The notes under the pieces are model-generated. The model was not told the DNA's origin and made no database searches. It saw nothing but the letters and a program-made list of their open reading frames with translations. The translations under genes and the position numbers were made by a program. Positions 26,901 to 35,260 of a stretch of 64,000 bases of DNA are shown here, piece after piece. How positions within the stretch are numbered: position 1 is the first letter of the stretch; the number at the start of each line of letters is the position of its first letter. The DNA comes from Sulfuricella sp. T08 (GTDB lineage: Bacteria; Pseudomonadota; Gammaproteobacteria; Burkholderiales; Sulfuricellaceae), in NCBI RefSeq assembly GCF_000971475.1, contig NZ_DF967539.1, positions 90,850 to 154,849 of the forward strand, in the 5' to 3' direction.

Positions 26901-27156
26901 GGTGGACTTCATCAACATGCAGGTAGAGCAGGGCATGGCCTTCCAGGAAGCGGTGATCCGTTCGGCCAGTACACGCGCCAAGCCGATCGTGCTCACTGGC
27001 CTGGCTGCCATGCTCGGCGCGCTGTTCATCCTGGATGACCCGATTTTCAATGGTCTGGCGATTTCGTTGGTTTTCGGTATTTTCGTCTCCACCGTGCTGA
27101 CTCTGGGGGTGATTCCGGTGCTGTATTACGCGGTCAATTATCGCAAGCATGCGTGA
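23896..27156 (+). CDS. RND-family efflux transporter permease
   Basis: A 1086-aa AcrB-like proton-driven pump: a first helix after residue 30, two large periplasmic loops, and the TM4 proton-relay motif GILVDDAIVVMENIHRRRE. Substrate cannot be read from sequence; the divergent position in the AcrB tree (PREEEPQINVTMANVFIPFPGAS) resembles pumps often annotated only as hydrophobe or metabolite exporters. The first 17 codons lie in a CATCACC-like low-complexity stretch, so ATG 23947 may be the true start. Regulation by the nearby ArsR protein is inferred. Ends 126 bp before a YgaP-type gene. Confidence 0.9.
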   Translation: MSKDTPPSPIIHHSSPNMGISGRIATAFLQSQMTPLIALIAFLLGLFAVMVTPREEEPQINVTMANVFIPFPGASAKDVESLVATPAEQVLSLITGIEHVYSVSRPGMAVLTVQYKVGEDRTQALVRLYDTVQSHRDWVSPNLGVGEPIIKPVGIDDVPIVSLTLWTEDATRGAYELQQIAHAAEIELKRIKGTREVKTLGGSSRVVRVIMDAERMNAYRISAQDIRDALQVSNASQPSGTLVENNREVLVQTGTFLSSSADVKQLVVGVAEGRPVFMTDVARVEDGPDQPSRYVWLGTGPAAAGKKIVGKGEFPAVTLAVSKKPGENAVDVAERVIRRVEQLHGTIIPDGVHATVTRNYGETANDKAQKLIGKLIFATAFVVLLVLMALGKREALIVGMAVMLTLAATLFASWAWGFTLNRVSLFALIFSIGILVDDAIVVMENIHRRRELEPGKPLAEVIPEAVDEVGGPTILATLTVIAALLPMAFVSGLMGPYMSPIPINASIGMLISLAIAFTVTPWLALKLLAHKHDAPSHSELGAESRLFGFFSTGLTPFLNREQGKGNRNKLWLAIVGMIVFALLLAVFKIVIMKMLPFDNKSEFQVVVDMPVGTPLEQTARTMREIGGYLSSVPEVTDYEAYVGTASPINFNGLVRQYYLRSGSEMGDVQVNLVDKHHRDRKSHEIATSVRPEIERIAARHQAKVKVVEVPPGPPVMSPIVAEVYGPDYEGQMKVAKQVRAYFAKTADIVAIDDTIEEDANKFVLRVLQGKAALMGVAQKDVVAVMRMGLSGEDVTPMHEGESKFEVPVRVTLAPERQSSLDELLKLTVRAQDGTLVPLSELVSVAPSAREKTIYHKDLLPVVFVVGDMAGKLDSPLYGMFSIRSAINGMKLAEGGTLGDYFIRQPDDHYAGYSIKWDGEWQVTYETFRDMGIAYAVGLVLIYLLVVAQFKSYLVPLVIMAPIPLTIIGVMPGHALLGSQFTATSMIGMIALAGIIVRNSILLVDFINMQVEQGMAFQEAVIRSASTRAKPIVLTGLAAMLGALFILDDPIFNGLAISLVFGIFVSTVLTLGVIPVLYYAVNYRKHA

Positions 27157-27170
27157 TTTTGTTTACTGAG

Positions 27171-27241
27171 AAGGGCGCGAAGATGCGCGAGGTAACCCAT
27201 AATTATTGGTTCTCCTTTGCGTGCCTTCGCGCTCTTTGGTG
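27171..27241. repeat. Imperfect inverted repeat after the RND pump gene
   Basis: A GGGCGCGAAG-type left part and a CTTCGCGCTC-type right part flank an A/T-rich centre. The right part (TTTGCGTGCCTTCGCGCTCTTTGG, split across about 27219-27241) resembles common intergenic repeat phrases. It lies between the pump and the YgaP-type gene and may act as a transcript-stabilising hairpin. Confidence 0.4.
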
Positions 27242-27282
27242 GTTAAAGCTTTTTGTTTGTAACTTGTTAGGAGAAGTGAATT

Positions 27283-27501
27283 ATGACTATCAACCGGATC
27301 GTTCGTATCGTCGCCGGCTTTTTTGTGCTGCTGTCGCTCGGCCTGGGTGTTTCCGGCAGCCCGATTTTCGTCAACGCCAATTTCCTGTGGTTCACCGCCT
27401 TTGTCGGCGCCAATCTCTTCCAGAGTGGATTTACCAACCTTTGCCCGCTTGTCAGCATTCTTAAGAAGATCGGTGTCAAGGAAAGCTGCGAATCCTGCTG
27501 A
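27283..27501 (+). CDS. YgaP-type (DUF2892) small membrane protein
   Basis: A 72-aa protein starting MTINRIVRIVAGFFVLLSLGLG, with two membrane segments and a C-terminal CESC. This is the DUF2892 domain that in E. coli YgaP is fused to a rhodanese; there YgaP is controlled by the ArsR-type sensor YgaV. Here the domain is separate and the next gene encodes a rhodanese, so a split YgaP-like pair is plausible. TTAGGAG precedes the ATG. The function of the membrane domain is not established. Confidence 0.85.
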   Translation: MTINRIVRIVAGFFVLLSLGLGVSGSPIFVNANFLWFTAFVGANLFQSGFTNLCPLVSILKKIGVKESCESC

Positions 27502-27564
27502 GCCAACAGGGTTTTGCTGGTAAACTGCATTGTTTTAGATGCAAAAAACGTAAGGAGCATGTGG

Positions 27565-27972
27565 GTGCAATTCATACAGAATAATTTTGCGATCATCATG
27601 CTGGTTCTGGCCAGCGGTGCGATGCTGCTGTGGCCGTTGATCAGTAGCCGCATTTCCGGCATCAAGGCGGTCGGGGCGATGGAGGCGACGCAGCTGATCA
27701 ACCATCAGAATGCCGTGGTGCTGGATGTGCGCGAGGACAGTGAATTTTACGCCGGGCATATCCCGCATTCGGTACATGTTCCGCTCGGCCAGCTGGCCAA
27801 GCATGCGGAACTGGGAAAGTACAAGAACCGTCCGGTGATCGCCATCTGCCGTAGCGGGATGCGCTCCGGACGGGCATGCAGCGTGCTGCGCAAGAACGGT
27901 TTTGAGCAAGTGTACAATCTGGCAGGCGGAATTTCCGCCTGGCAACGGGCAAATATGCCGATGGAGAAATAA
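27565..27972 (+). CDS. Membrane-anchored rhodanese-like sulfurtransferase
   Basis: A 135-aa protein with one N-terminal membrane helix (residues 6-26) and a single rhodanese domain. The catalytic loop reads CRSGMRSG, with the persulfide-forming Cys followed by the usual RSGxRS pattern. The GTG at 27565 is preferred: AAGGAG ends 7 bp before it but only 1 bp before the ATG at 27559. It is followed within 2 bp by grxC and then trxC and secB, an order common in betaproteobacteria. It may handle persulfide sulfur together with the glutaredoxin and thioredoxin. Confidence 0.88.
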   Translation: MQFIQNNFAIIMLVLASGAMLLWPLISSRISGIKAVGAMEATQLINHQNAVVLDVREDSEFYAGHIPHSVHVPLGQLAKHAELGKYKNRPVIAICRSGMRSGRACSVLRKNGFEQVYNLAGGISAWQRANMPMEK

Positions 27973-27974
27973 AG

Positions 27975-28232
27975 ATGTCGAACGTAACCATGTATTGCAC
28001 CGCTGTGTGCCCTTATTGCACGATGGCGGAAAAGTTGTTGATGACAAAGGGCGTGAAGGAAATCAACAAGATTCGCGTCGATCTCGATCCTGCCCAGATG
28101 GGCGAGATGATCGCAAAAACCGGTCGTCGCACCGTGCCGCAAATTTATATCGGCAGCACCCACGTGGGTGGTTTTGACGACCTCGCCGAGCTGGATCAAG
28201 GTGGCGGTCTGGCCCCTCTTCTGGCTGAGTGA
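27975..28232 (+). CDS. grxC: Glutaredoxin 3
   Basis: An 85-aa class I glutaredoxin with the dithiol site CPYC at residues 12-15, the cis-Pro loop TVPQIYIG and the glutathione-binding GGFDDL. It reduces disulfides and glutathione mixed disulfides in the cytoplasm. Starts 2 bp after the rhodanese stop, suggesting coupling. The downstream trxC start lies 19 bp after its stop. Confidence 0.95.
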   Translation: MSNVTMYCTAVCPYCTMAEKLLMTKGVKEINKIRVDLDPAQMGEMIAKTGRRTVPQIYIGSTHVGGFDDLAELDQGGGLAPLLAE

Positions 28233-28251
28233 TACTGGATTCCGTGCCACG

Positions 28252-28671
28252 ATGAACATTGTCTGCCCAAAATGCCTCGCAACAAATCGGGTGCCGGATG
28301 AGCGTCTGGAGCAGAATCCGAAGTGTGGAAAATGTGGCGCAGTCCTTCTCGATGGTGCGCCGATCGAGTTGGCAGCCAATAGCTTCGGGCCGTTTATTGC
28401 CAGGAACGACTTGCCGGTTTTGGTGGATTTCTGGGCATCGTGGTGTGGGCCATGTAAAATGATGGCACCGGTATTCGCACAAGCAGCAGCCGAGATGAAA
28501 ACCGGAGTGCGCTTCGCCAAGGTCAATACCGAACAGGAGCAAGCTCTGGCGCAGCAGTTCGGCATTCGTAGCATTCCAACCCTGGCACTGTTCAAGAATG
28601 GGGTTGAAGTAGACCGGGTCGCCGGGGCTCTCGATGCAGCGAATTTGAAAAGCTGGTTGAAGCGACATTGA
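28252..28671 (+). CDS. trxC: Thioredoxin 2 with zinc-binding N-terminus
   Basis: A 139-aa TrxC-type thioredoxin. An N-terminal zinc ribbon with two CxxC pairs (CPKC at residues 5-8; CGKC near 25-28) precedes a thioredoxin fold with the active site WASWCGPCKMMAP and cis-Pro in IRSIPTLALF. It reduces protein disulfides and, with grxC and rhodanese beside it, is well placed to reduce persulfides. The ATG at 28252 gives the standard family start; the longer frame overlaps grxC. Confidence 0.92.
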   Translation: MNIVCPKCLATNRVPDERLEQNPKCGKCGAVLLDGAPIELAANSFGPFIARNDLPVLVDFWASWCGPCKMMAPVFAQAAAEMKTGVRFAKVNTEQEQALAQQFGIRSIPTLALFKNGVEVDRVAGALDAANLKSWLKRH

Positions 28672-28717
28672 TTTGGCTGGACGGGAATTCTTTTAAATTA
28701 TTTAGTTAGGGATCTGC

Positions 28718-29179
28718 ATGAGCGACGAACAACAACCGACTTTTTCCATCGAAAAAATTTACGTCAAGGATTTGTCCCTGGAAATTCCCCATGCGCCGAA
28801 AATTTTCATGCAGCGCGAAACCCCGCAGATTGATGTGCAGCTGCACAATCAGGGTGGGATGGTGGAAGAGGGCGTCTATGAAATCGTGTTGACGGTCACT
28901 GTTACCGCCAAACTGGCCGAGGACAAAGCACTATTTCTGGTGGAAGTTGCACAAGCCGGGATTTTCCAGATCCGCAACATTCCTCAGGCCGACCTGGAGC
29001 CGATCCTCGGGATCACTTGCCCGAATATCCTGTTTCCCTACGTGCGCGAGACGATTTCGGACATGGTGTCGCGCGCCGGATTCCCGCCGGTGCTGCTGAA
29101 TCCGGTCAATTTCGAGTTGATGTACCAGCAGCAGCGCACGGAGCAACCGGAAGCTGCTGCAACAGCAACGACTCACTGA
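28718..29179 (+). CDS. secB: Protein-export chaperone SecB
   Basis: A 153-aa SecB, the tetrameric cytoplasmic chaperone that keeps preproteins unfolded and hands them to SecA. Typical segments are FSIEKIYVKDLSLEIPHAP, YEIVLTVTVTAKL, LFLVEVAQAGIF and CPNILFPYVRETISDMVSRAGFPPVLLNPVNF. The acidic or variable C-terminus is short. The order grxC-(trxC)-secB-gpsA is conserved in many proteobacteria. Confidence 0.97.
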   Translation: MSDEQQPTFSIEKIYVKDLSLEIPHAPKIFMQRETPQIDVQLHNQGGMVEEGVYEIVLTVTVTAKLAEDKALFLVEVAQAGIFQIRNIPQADLEPILGITCPNILFPYVRETISDMVSRAGFPPVLLNPVNFELMYQQQRTEQPEAAATATTH

Positions 29180-29184
29180 TTATC

Positions 29185-29658
29185 ATGATGGGCAGGACCC
29201 AGGCGTTGAGGAGGTTTTTTCGCCTCGCCGGATTGGGCCTGCTGTTGTTTTTCTCCTCTTCGGGCGCGGTTCAGGCGCTGGATTACCGATCCATCGGCTC
29301 GGATCGCGCCATTCTGTATGACGCCCCCTCGATGCAGGCTAAGCGCCTGTTCGTGGTCGGCAAATATTATCCGGTCGAAATTATCGTCAACCTAGAACAG
29401 TGGGCCAAGGTACGAGACAGTGCCGGCGACCTGGCCTGGGTCGAGAAGAAAAACCTGAGGGATGCGCGCATGGTGGTGGTGACGGTGGCGCGTGCCGATG
29501 TCCGCCAGGCTGCGGACCGCAATGCGCCGCTGGTTTTTCAGGCAGAGCGTGATGTCGCGTTGGAACTGGTTGAGCATGGATCAACCGGTTGGCTGAAAGT
29601 GCGCCACCGCGATGGACAAATCGGCTTCGTCCTGGCCAGCCAGGTGTGGGGTATATGA
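29185..29658 (+). CDS. Exported SH3-domain protein
   Basis: A 157-aa protein with an N-terminal signal (residues 8-31, ending near VQALD) and two bacterial SH3-like repeats: about 35-85 ([27 protein letters not shown]) and 93-157 ([19 protein letters not shown]). Such domains often bind cell-wall peptides; a specific role is unknown. The ATG at 29185 lies 6 bp after secB; a second ATG follows at 29188. Its stop overlaps the gpsA start (ATGA). Confidence 0.8.
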   Translation: MMGRTQALRRFFRLAGLGLLLFFSSSGAVQALDYRSIGSDRAILYDAPSMQAKRLFVVGKYYPVEIIVNLEQWAKVRDSAGDLAWVEKKNLRDARMVVVTVARADVRQAADRNAPLVFQAERDVALELVEHGSTGWLKVRHRDGQIGFVLASQVWGI

Positions 29659-30641
29659 AAATCGCCATACTGGGTGCAGGCGCGTGGGGAACGGCACTTG
29701 CCATCAGCCTCGCCGCACGCCATGAGGTGCACCTGTGGACACGCAATCCGGCTCAGTGTGCCGAGATGTCTGAAGAGCGTGCCAATCGGCGTTATTTGCC
29801 AGGATTTCCCTTTCCCGATGCCCAGCGGATTGAGCTGAAACTGGAGCTGGCGCTCGATCAGGCCGATCTGGCCTTGGCAGTGGTGCCCACAGCGGGCTTC
29901 AGGCAGGTGGTGAGGCAGATGGCCGAGCTGGGCGCGAAGATGCCGCTAGTCTGGGCGTGCAAGGGCTTCGAAGTGGGAACGGCCAAGCTGCCGCACCAGG
30001 TGGTGGCGGAGGAGTTGGGCGGCAAGGCGCAATGCGGTGCACTGTACGGGCCGAGCTTTGCCCAGGAGGTGGCCCAGGGATTGCCGACGGCACTTACCCT
30101 GGCATCCCGCGACGAGCCCTTTGCTCACGCCATGGCACTGGAGTTGCACAGTCCCAGACTGCGGGTTTATTCAAGCCCGGATGTGGTCGGGGTCGAGGTT
30201 GGCGGCGCAGTCAAGAACGTTATGGCGATTGCAGCCGGAATCTCCGATGGCATGGGTTACGGCTACAATGCGCGCGCCGCCCTGATTACCCGTGGGCTGG
30301 CAGAAATCGGTCGGCTCGGTGTGGCCATGGGCGGCCGACCGGAAACCTTCATGGGGCTGACCGGCGCGGGAGATTTGATCCTGACCTGCACCGGTGACCT
30401 GTCGCGCAACCGTACAGTGGGCTTGCGCCTTGCTCAGGGGCAAAAACTAGAAGCTATTCTGGCCGAATTGGGACATATCGCCGAGGGCGTGCATAGCGCG
30501 CGCGAAGTGTTGCGTCTGGCAGAAAGCATGAATGTGGAAATGCCGATCACCCACGCGGTGTGTCAGGTGCTGTTCGAGGGGATGCCTCCCGGCATGGCGG
30601 TGGAAGGGCTGCTCAGTCGCGAACCCAAATCGGAAAACTAG
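29655..30641 (+). CDS. gpsA: NAD(P)-dependent glycerol-3-phosphate dehydrogenase
   Basis: A 328-aa GpsA that reduces dihydroxyacetone phosphate to sn-glycerol 3-phosphate for phospholipid synthesis. It has the nucleotide motif [13 protein letters not shown], the family signature [14 protein letters not shown], the catalytic Lys in [14 protein letters not shown], and [20 protein letters not shown]. Start ATG overlaps the SH3 gene stop. It converges on trmL, with only 4 bp between the stops. Confidence 0.96.
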   Translation: MKIAILGAGAWGTALAISLAARHEVHLWTRNPAQCAEMSEERANRRYLPGFPFPDAQRIELKLELALDQADLALAVVPTAGFRQVVRQMAELGAKMPLVWACKGFEVGTAKLPHQVVAEELGGKAQCGALYGPSFAQEVAQGLPTALTLASRDEPFAHAMALELHSPRLRVYSSPDVVGVEVGGAVKNVMAIAAGISDGMGYGYNARAALITRGLAEIGRLGVAMGGRPETFMGLTGAGDLILTCTGDLSRNRTVGLRLAQGQKLEAILAELGHIAEGVHSAREVLRLAESMNVEMPITHAVCQVLFEGMPPGMAVEGLLSREPKSEN

Positions 30642-30645
30642 CCGG

Positions 30646-31110
30646 TTATTTTCCGCCTTCAAACCCGATCTGGCGCCAGGCTTCGAATACCACCACGGCG
30701 ACCGAGTTGGACAGGTTCAGACTGCGGCTTTCCGCCCGCATCGGCAGGCGGATGCGCCGGCTTTCATCGAACTGTGCCAAGACATCTACCGGTAGTCCTC
30801 GTGTTTCCGGGCCAAATACGAATACATCATCACGCTGAAAAGCGACCTCGCTGTATCTCGCGCTCCCCTTCGTGGTAAGCGCAAACATTCGCCCCCCACG
30901 GAACTTCCCCAGACACTCTTCCCAATTTTCGTGGGTTTTTACCGTGGCGTACTCATGGTAGTCTAGCCCGGCGCGCTGTAACAGTTTGTCTTCCAGTGAG
31001 AATCCAAGCGGCTTGACCAGATGCAGCCTGCAGCCGGTGTTGGCGCTGAGGCGGATGATGTTGCCGGTGTTGGGTGGGATTTCAGGTTGGTACAGGACAA
31101 TATCAAACAT
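30646..31110 (-). CDS. trmL: tRNA (cytidine/uridine-34 2'-O)-methyltransferase
   Basis: A 154-aa SPOUT-fold methyltransferase of the TrmL type, which methylates the ribose of the wobble base in certain leucine tRNAs using SAM. It shows [54 protein letters not shown] and a knot region [10 protein letters not shown]...[26 protein letters not shown] (quoted in parts). Short and lacking an extra RNA-binding domain, as is normal for TrmL. Confidence 0.92.
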   Translation of the reverse strand: MFDIVLYQPEIPPNTGNIIRLSANTGCRLHLVKPLGFSLEDKLLQRAGLDYHEYATVKTHENWEECLGKFRGGRMFALTTKGSARYSEVAFQRDDVFVFGPETRGLPVDVLAQFDESRRIRLPMRAESRSLNLSNSVAVVVFEAWRQIGFEGGK

Positions 31111-31133
31111 GGTTTCCCGTCGGTAGGAGTAAA

Positions 31134-31847
31134 TTATTTATGCGGAGTACGCGCCACCACCCAGGCGCTGACCTCGGACGCGCCCTGGCTTTTCAATATC
31201 CGACTGATCTCGTTCAGGGTCGCTCCGGTGGTCATTACATCGTCCAGCACTGCGATCTTTTTCCCGGAGAGATCAAGATCGCAGGCAAAGGCTCCGTGCA
31301 CGTTGCGGCGGCGCTCCTTCCATTTTAGTCCGGCCTGGGTCGGTGTGTCGCGCGTGCGTTGGCAGGCATCGGCAGTGAGCGGGATGTCCAGCCAGCGCGA
31401 AATCGGTTTGGCGATTTCCATGGACTGGTTGAAGCCGCGCTCCTTGAGTCGCCCCGGATGGAGCGGCATCGGCATCAGCAAGTCCGGTTTGGGATGGTCA
31501 GCGGCGAGCTGAGCCAGTGGTTTCGCCAGTATTTCGGTTAGCGCAAGATTGCCCGAATATTTAAAGGCGTGCAGCAGGCGATCAATCGGAAAGCGGTAAC
31601 TGAATGCCGCCAGGGTGCGATCAAAAGCGGGTGGGGTCTGCAGGCAGGCTCCACAGACTTGACCTCCGGGAGTGGGAAGGGCGCATACCGGGCAGGCAGG
31701 TAGCCGATAGTGGGTAAGATCGGCGTCGCAACCTGTGCACAAAAGTCGATTTAAAGTGCCTGCACCGCAAAGTGCGCAATGGTGCGGTAAAATGGCGTGC
31801 ACAATTTTTGTGCAACCGTTTAAAATGTGGGCTGAAAGATTTGACAA
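31134..31847 (-). CDS. comF: ComF-family phosphoribosyltransferase-like protein
   Basis: A 237-aa ComF-type protein: N-terminal zinc-finger-like cysteines (CALCGAG, CTGCD, CPVCALP, CGAC) followed by a phosphoribosyltransferase fold with the PRPP loop [12 protein letters not shown]. ComF is linked to DNA uptake in competent bacteria, but many carry it without known competence, so the role here is uncertain. It is divergent from the small membrane gene and bioB. Confidence 0.9.
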   Translation of the reverse strand: MSNLSAHILNGCTKIVHAILPHHCALCGAGTLNRLLCTGCDADLTHYRLPACPVCALPTPGGQVCGACLQTPPAFDRTLAAFSYRFPIDRLLHAFKYSGNLALTEILAKPLAQLAADHPKPDLLMPMPLHPGRLKERGFNQSMEIAKPISRWLDIPLTADACQRTRDTPTQAGLKWKERRRNVHGAFACDLDLSGKKIAVLDDVMTTGATLNEISRILKSQGASEVSAWVVARTPHK

Positions 31848-31909
31848 CTTTTGGCTGATCCTTGATGATTGCGCCTATTTTACTGTGAAAAATCAAACAA
31901 AGACGAATC

Positions 31910-32311
31910 ATGAAAACAGTTGAAAAATTGGTCAGCGCGGCGCAATGTCGGCGTTCGGCACAGATTTTTATCATCGGCAGCATGATTTCCGTGCTGGCGC
32001 CTCCCCTTCTCATGGTCTGGATCGCCGCCTCGATCTTTGCCTACGCTTCTGTTGCTCACCATCCCGATATGCGGGTCAGGGAATACCAGCGCTGGGCTGG
32101 ATACCGTTTCTATGGGCTGGTAGGTACGCTGATAGTTGTACTTAACTTCAGTGGCGAAATGAAAGATTTGCTGGGTGGTGGAATGAATTTGCTGTTCACG
32201 GTGTGGGCAGTGAGTTTATTGGTGGTAGTGCCGTTGGGGATACGGGATTTGATCAGGATCAGCCGTGAAAATTGGCAGGATATGATGGTGGAGGTGCAGG
32301 TTCATGAATGA
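31910..32311 (+). CDS. Uncharacterised membrane protein upstream of bioB
   Basis: A 133-aa protein not recognised as a named family. Three membrane segments are visible: about residues 19-47 ([24 protein letters not shown], in parts), 66-82 and 92-112. The N-terminus has a short amphipathic stretch and the C-terminus is charged. The ATG at 31910 is the first in the frame. Its end overlaps the bioB start by 8 bp, so it is probably cotranscribed with the biotin genes; whether it has a biotin role is unknown. Confidence 0.65.
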   Translation: MKTVEKLVSAAQCRRSAQIFIIGSMISVLAPPLLMVWIAASIFAYASVAHHPDMRVREYQRWAGYRFYGLVGTLIVVLNFSGEMKDLLGGGMNLLFTVWAVSLLVVVPLGIRDLIRISRENWQDMMVEVQVHE

Positions 32312-33296
32312 TCTATTCAATCCCGGTCAGGGTGTGGCTGGAAAAGCTGCCGGAGAATGCCGGAAGTGGTCAGTTGTGGAGGCCGAAGCGCTGTTTGCGT
32401 TGCCCTTCAGCGACCTGATGTTTCAGGCGCAAACCGTCCATCGAATCCATTTTGATCCGAATGAAGTGCAGGTGAGCACCCTGCTTTCCATCAAGACCGG
32501 AGGGTGTTCCGAGGATTGTGGATACTGCTCTCAATCGAAGCGCCATCATACCGGTCTGGAGCAGGAAAATTTGCTGGCGTTGGAAACCGTGGTGGACAAG
32601 GCCAAGGCCGCCAAAGACAAGGGCGCCACCCGCTTTTGCATGGGTGCAGCGTGGCGGGGGCCGAAACAGAAAGACCTAGCGCCGGTCATCGAGATGATCA
32701 AGGCCGTGCGCGGTCTCGGACTTGAGACCTGCGTGACCCTGGGAATGTTGAAAGAAGGTCAGGCCGAGCAACTGCGCGAAGCTGGCCTAGATTACTACAA
32801 CCACAACCTGGACACCGCGCCGGAGTATTACGGTGAGGTGGTCACCACCCACACCTATCAGGACAGGCTCGATACCCTGGAGCAGGTACGTGGCGTCGGC
32901 ATCAAGGTATGCTCCGGCGGAATCGTCGGCATGGGCGAGTCGCGCACCCACCGCGCTGCGCTGCTGGTCCAGCTGGCCAATCTCAATCCGCCACCCGAAT
33001 CCGTGCCGATCAACCTGCTGGTGCAGGTCAAAGGCACGCCGCTGAATGGGGCCGAGGCGCTCGATCCCATCGAGTTTGTGCGTACCGTTGCAGTGGCGCG
33101 CATCCTCATGCCACAAAGCCTGGTGCGACTCTCTGCCGGGCGAGAACAGATGGATGATCCACTGCAGGCGCTGTGCTTCATGGCCGGTGCCAACTCCATT
33201 TTCTATGGCGAGAAGCTGTTGACCACCCCCAACCCTTCCGCGGATCAGGATATGGCCCTGTTCGACAAGCTGGGTATCCGGGTGATGGGGGCTTAG
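32304..33296 (+). CDS. bioB: Biotin synthase
   Basis: A 330-aa radical-SAM enzyme that inserts sulfur into dethiobiotin. The SAM-binding 4Fe-4S motif is [11 protein letters not shown]. The auxiliary 2Fe-2S ligands of the family are in the matching context ([21 protein letters not shown]) and the conserved Arg in [15 protein letters not shown]. It begins the bioBFHCD run, all on the plus strand. bioA is absent from the window. Confidence 0.97.
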   Translation: MNDLFNPGQGVAGKAAGECRKWSVVEAEALFALPFSDLMFQAQTVHRIHFDPNEVQVSTLLSIKTGGCSEDCGYCSQSKRHHTGLEQENLLALETVVDKAKAAKDKGATRFCMGAAWRGPKQKDLAPVIEMIKAVRGLGLETCVTLGMLKEGQAEQLREAGLDYYNHNLDTAPEYYGEVVTTHTYQDRLDTLEQVRGVGIKVCSGGIVGMGESRTHRAALLVQLANLNPPPESVPINLLVQVKGTPLNGAEALDPIEFVRTVAVARILMPQSLVRLSAGREQMDDPLQALCFMAGANSIFYGEKLLTTPNPSADQDMALFDKLGIRVMGA

Positions 33297-33329
33297 CAGG
33301 AAGCGCTGTTTAACTAGATTTGGACGCGC

Positions 33330-34490
33330 ATGCTATTTTCCTACCTAGCCGATGAACTGGAAGACCTGGAAACGGCAGGTCTGCGCCGCCATCGTCGTAT
33401 GCTGGAAAGTCCTCAGGGCGCCCGGATTGTGGTGGATGGCCGGGAATATCTCTCGTTTTGCAGTAACGACTATCTCGGTCTTGCCAATCACCCAGCCCTG
33501 ATAGCGGCGGCGCAGTCGGCCGCAGCGCGCTACGGCGTGGGGGCGGGGGCGTCCCATCTGGTGAGCGGGCACAGCGTCCTTCATCATGAGCTGGAGACTG
33601 CGCTTGCCGCTTTCACCGGCTTGCCTTCGGCGCTGCTTTTTTCCACCGGTTACATGGCCAATCTCGGAATCGTCACTGCGCTGGCCGGTCGCGACGACGA
33701 AATTTTCGCCGACAAGCTTAACCATGCCTCGCTCAACGATGCGGTGTTACTGTCCCGCGCCAAATTCACGCGCTATCCGCACCTCGACTTTGCTGCACTG
33801 GAGAAGCGACTCGCGGCATCCAGGGCGAAGCGCAAACTGGTGTTGACGGATGCCTTATTCAGCATGGACGGAGACATTGCCCCAGTGCCGGAATTACTGG
33901 CCCTGTGTGAGCGCCACGACGCGCTGCTGGTGCTGGATGACGCACATGGCTTTGGCGTATTGGGGGCATTCGGACGAGGGATACTCGAACATTTCGGCAT
34001 CGCCTCGGAACGTATCGTCTACATGGCAACCCTGGGCAAGGCTGCCGGCGTATTCGGCGCCTTTGTCGCGGGGCCGGTGGAATTGACGGATTATCTTGTG
34101 CAGCGCGCTCGATCCTATATTTACACTACCGCCACGCCCCCCCTGCTGTCTGCGGCACTTTCCGCGAGCTTGCAGTTGATCGAAAAGGAAGCGTGGCGGC
34201 GTGATCGGTTGCGGGAGTTGATCACTGCTCTGAGGCAGGGCCTGAAGTTGCGGCGCTGGCGCCTGATGGACTCAACAACACCGATTCAGCCGGTGATCAT
34301 TGGGGCCAACCAGGAAACACTGGCGGTGAGCGAGGCGCTATGCGAGCGTGGCATCTGGGTGCCGGCGATACGCCCGCCAACCGTGCCCAAGGGCGAAGCG
34401 CGCCTGCGTATTTCGTTGTCGGCGGCACATGGGATTGAGGATGTGGCGCATTTGGCGGCGGTACTGAACGAGTTGGAAAGTGCCGCATGA
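33330..34490 (+). CDS. bioF: 8-amino-7-oxononanoate synthase
   Basis: A 386-aa PLP enzyme of the alpha-oxoamine synthase family that condenses pimeloyl-ACP and alanine. It shows EYLSFCSNDYLGLANHP, GVGAGASHLVSGH, DDAHGFGVLG and the PLP-binding lysine in ATLGKAAGVFGAF. Full length. The stop overlaps the bioH start by 4 bp (ATGA), indicating coupled translation. Confidence 0.96.
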   Translation: MLFSYLADELEDLETAGLRRHRRMLESPQGARIVVDGREYLSFCSNDYLGLANHPALIAAAQSAAARYGVGAGASHLVSGHSVLHHELETALAAFTGLPSALLFSTGYMANLGIVTALAGRDDEIFADKLNHASLNDAVLLSRAKFTRYPHLDFAALEKRLAASRAKRKLVLTDALFSMDGDIAPVPELLALCERHDALLVLDDAHGFGVLGAFGRGILEHFGIASERIVYMATLGKAAGVFGAFVAGPVELTDYLVQRARSYIYTTATPPLLSAALSASLQLIEKEAWRRDRLRELITALRQGLKLRRWRLMDSTTPIQPVIIGANQETLAVSEALCERGIWVPAIRPPTVPKGEARLRISLSAAHGIEDVAHLAAVLNELESAA

Positions 34491-35260
34491 GCGTGCACAT
34501 CGCAATTGTGGGCAAGGGTCCAGACCTCGCCCTTCTCCATGGCTGGGGAATGCACGGCGGGGTTTGGGACGGGGTGCGCGATGCCCTGGCACAACGTTTC
34601 CGGCTGCATATTGTTGATTTACCCGGCTATGGAGCAAGTCCGGCATTCGAGCCTTACACTTTGGAGCATCTTGCTCGTGCGGTATCGACCGCACTGCCGG
34701 GAAAGGTTCAGGTTTGCGGCTGGTCTCTGGGTGGACAGGTGGCGCTGGAAATGGCGCTGCTGTTTCCGGACCAGATCGAGCGCCTGATTTTGACGTCCTC
34801 CACGCCGTGCTTTGCGGCGCGGGAAGGCTGGCCATGCGCGGTGCCGCGCGAAGTGCTGCTGGAGTTCGCGGCTGCCCTGGAATTCGATTATGAAGGCACG
34901 CTGAAACGCTTTCTGGCTCTTCAGGCGCGCGGCGGTGATGAGGTGAAATCGCTGCTGAAACGCTTACGCGACATTTTGTTTACTCGCGGCCGCCCAGATG
35001 TGCAAACCTTGCGGGCAGGACTAAACGTACTGCTGGAGAGTGACTTGCGCAATCGTGTCGCGAAGATTAAAACGCCGACTTTGCTGTTGCACGGAGGACG
35101 CGACATGCTCACCCCGGTGGGGGCTGCGCACTGGCTTGCGGAACAAATGCCGGAAGCGCGCCTGGAGGTCTTGCCGGGCGCTGCACATGCGCCTTTTTTG
35201 GCGCACCCTGTGGAATTTACCGAAATTGTGACCGGATTTTTAGGGCCTGCAAATGACTGA
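34487..35260 (+). CDS. bioH: Pimeloyl-ACP methyl ester esterase
   Basis: A 257-aa alpha/beta hydrolase that frees pimeloyl-ACP from its methyl ester after BioC-started elongation. The nucleophile elbow is CGWSLGGQVALEMALL, the acid is in LLHGGRDMLTPVGAAHWL, and the His is in LPGAAHAPFLAHP. N-terminal GPDLALLHGWGMHGGVWDGV is typical of BioH. It overlaps bioF upstream and bioC downstream by 8 bp. Confidence 0.94.
   Translation: MSVHIAIVGKGPDLALLHGWGMHGGVWDGVRDALAQRFRLHIVDLPGYGASPAFEPYTLEHLARAVSTALPGKVQVCGWSLGGQVALEMALLFPDQIERLILTSSTPCFAAREGWPCAVPREVLLEFAAALEFDYEGTLKRFLALQARGGDEVKSLLKRLRDILFTRGRPDVQTLRAGLNVLLESDLRNRVAKIKTPTLLLHGGRDMLTPVGAAHWLAEQMPEARLEVLPGAAHAPFLAHPVEFTEIVTGFLGPAND

Noticed and set aside
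23938-27150. A 1070-codon open frame on the minus strand opposite the RND pump
   Set aside because: It mirrors the pump codon by codon, has no ribosome site or recognisable domain, and is His/Gln/Arg-rich as expected from the complement of a gene with strong third-position bias. The pump motifs are unambiguous.
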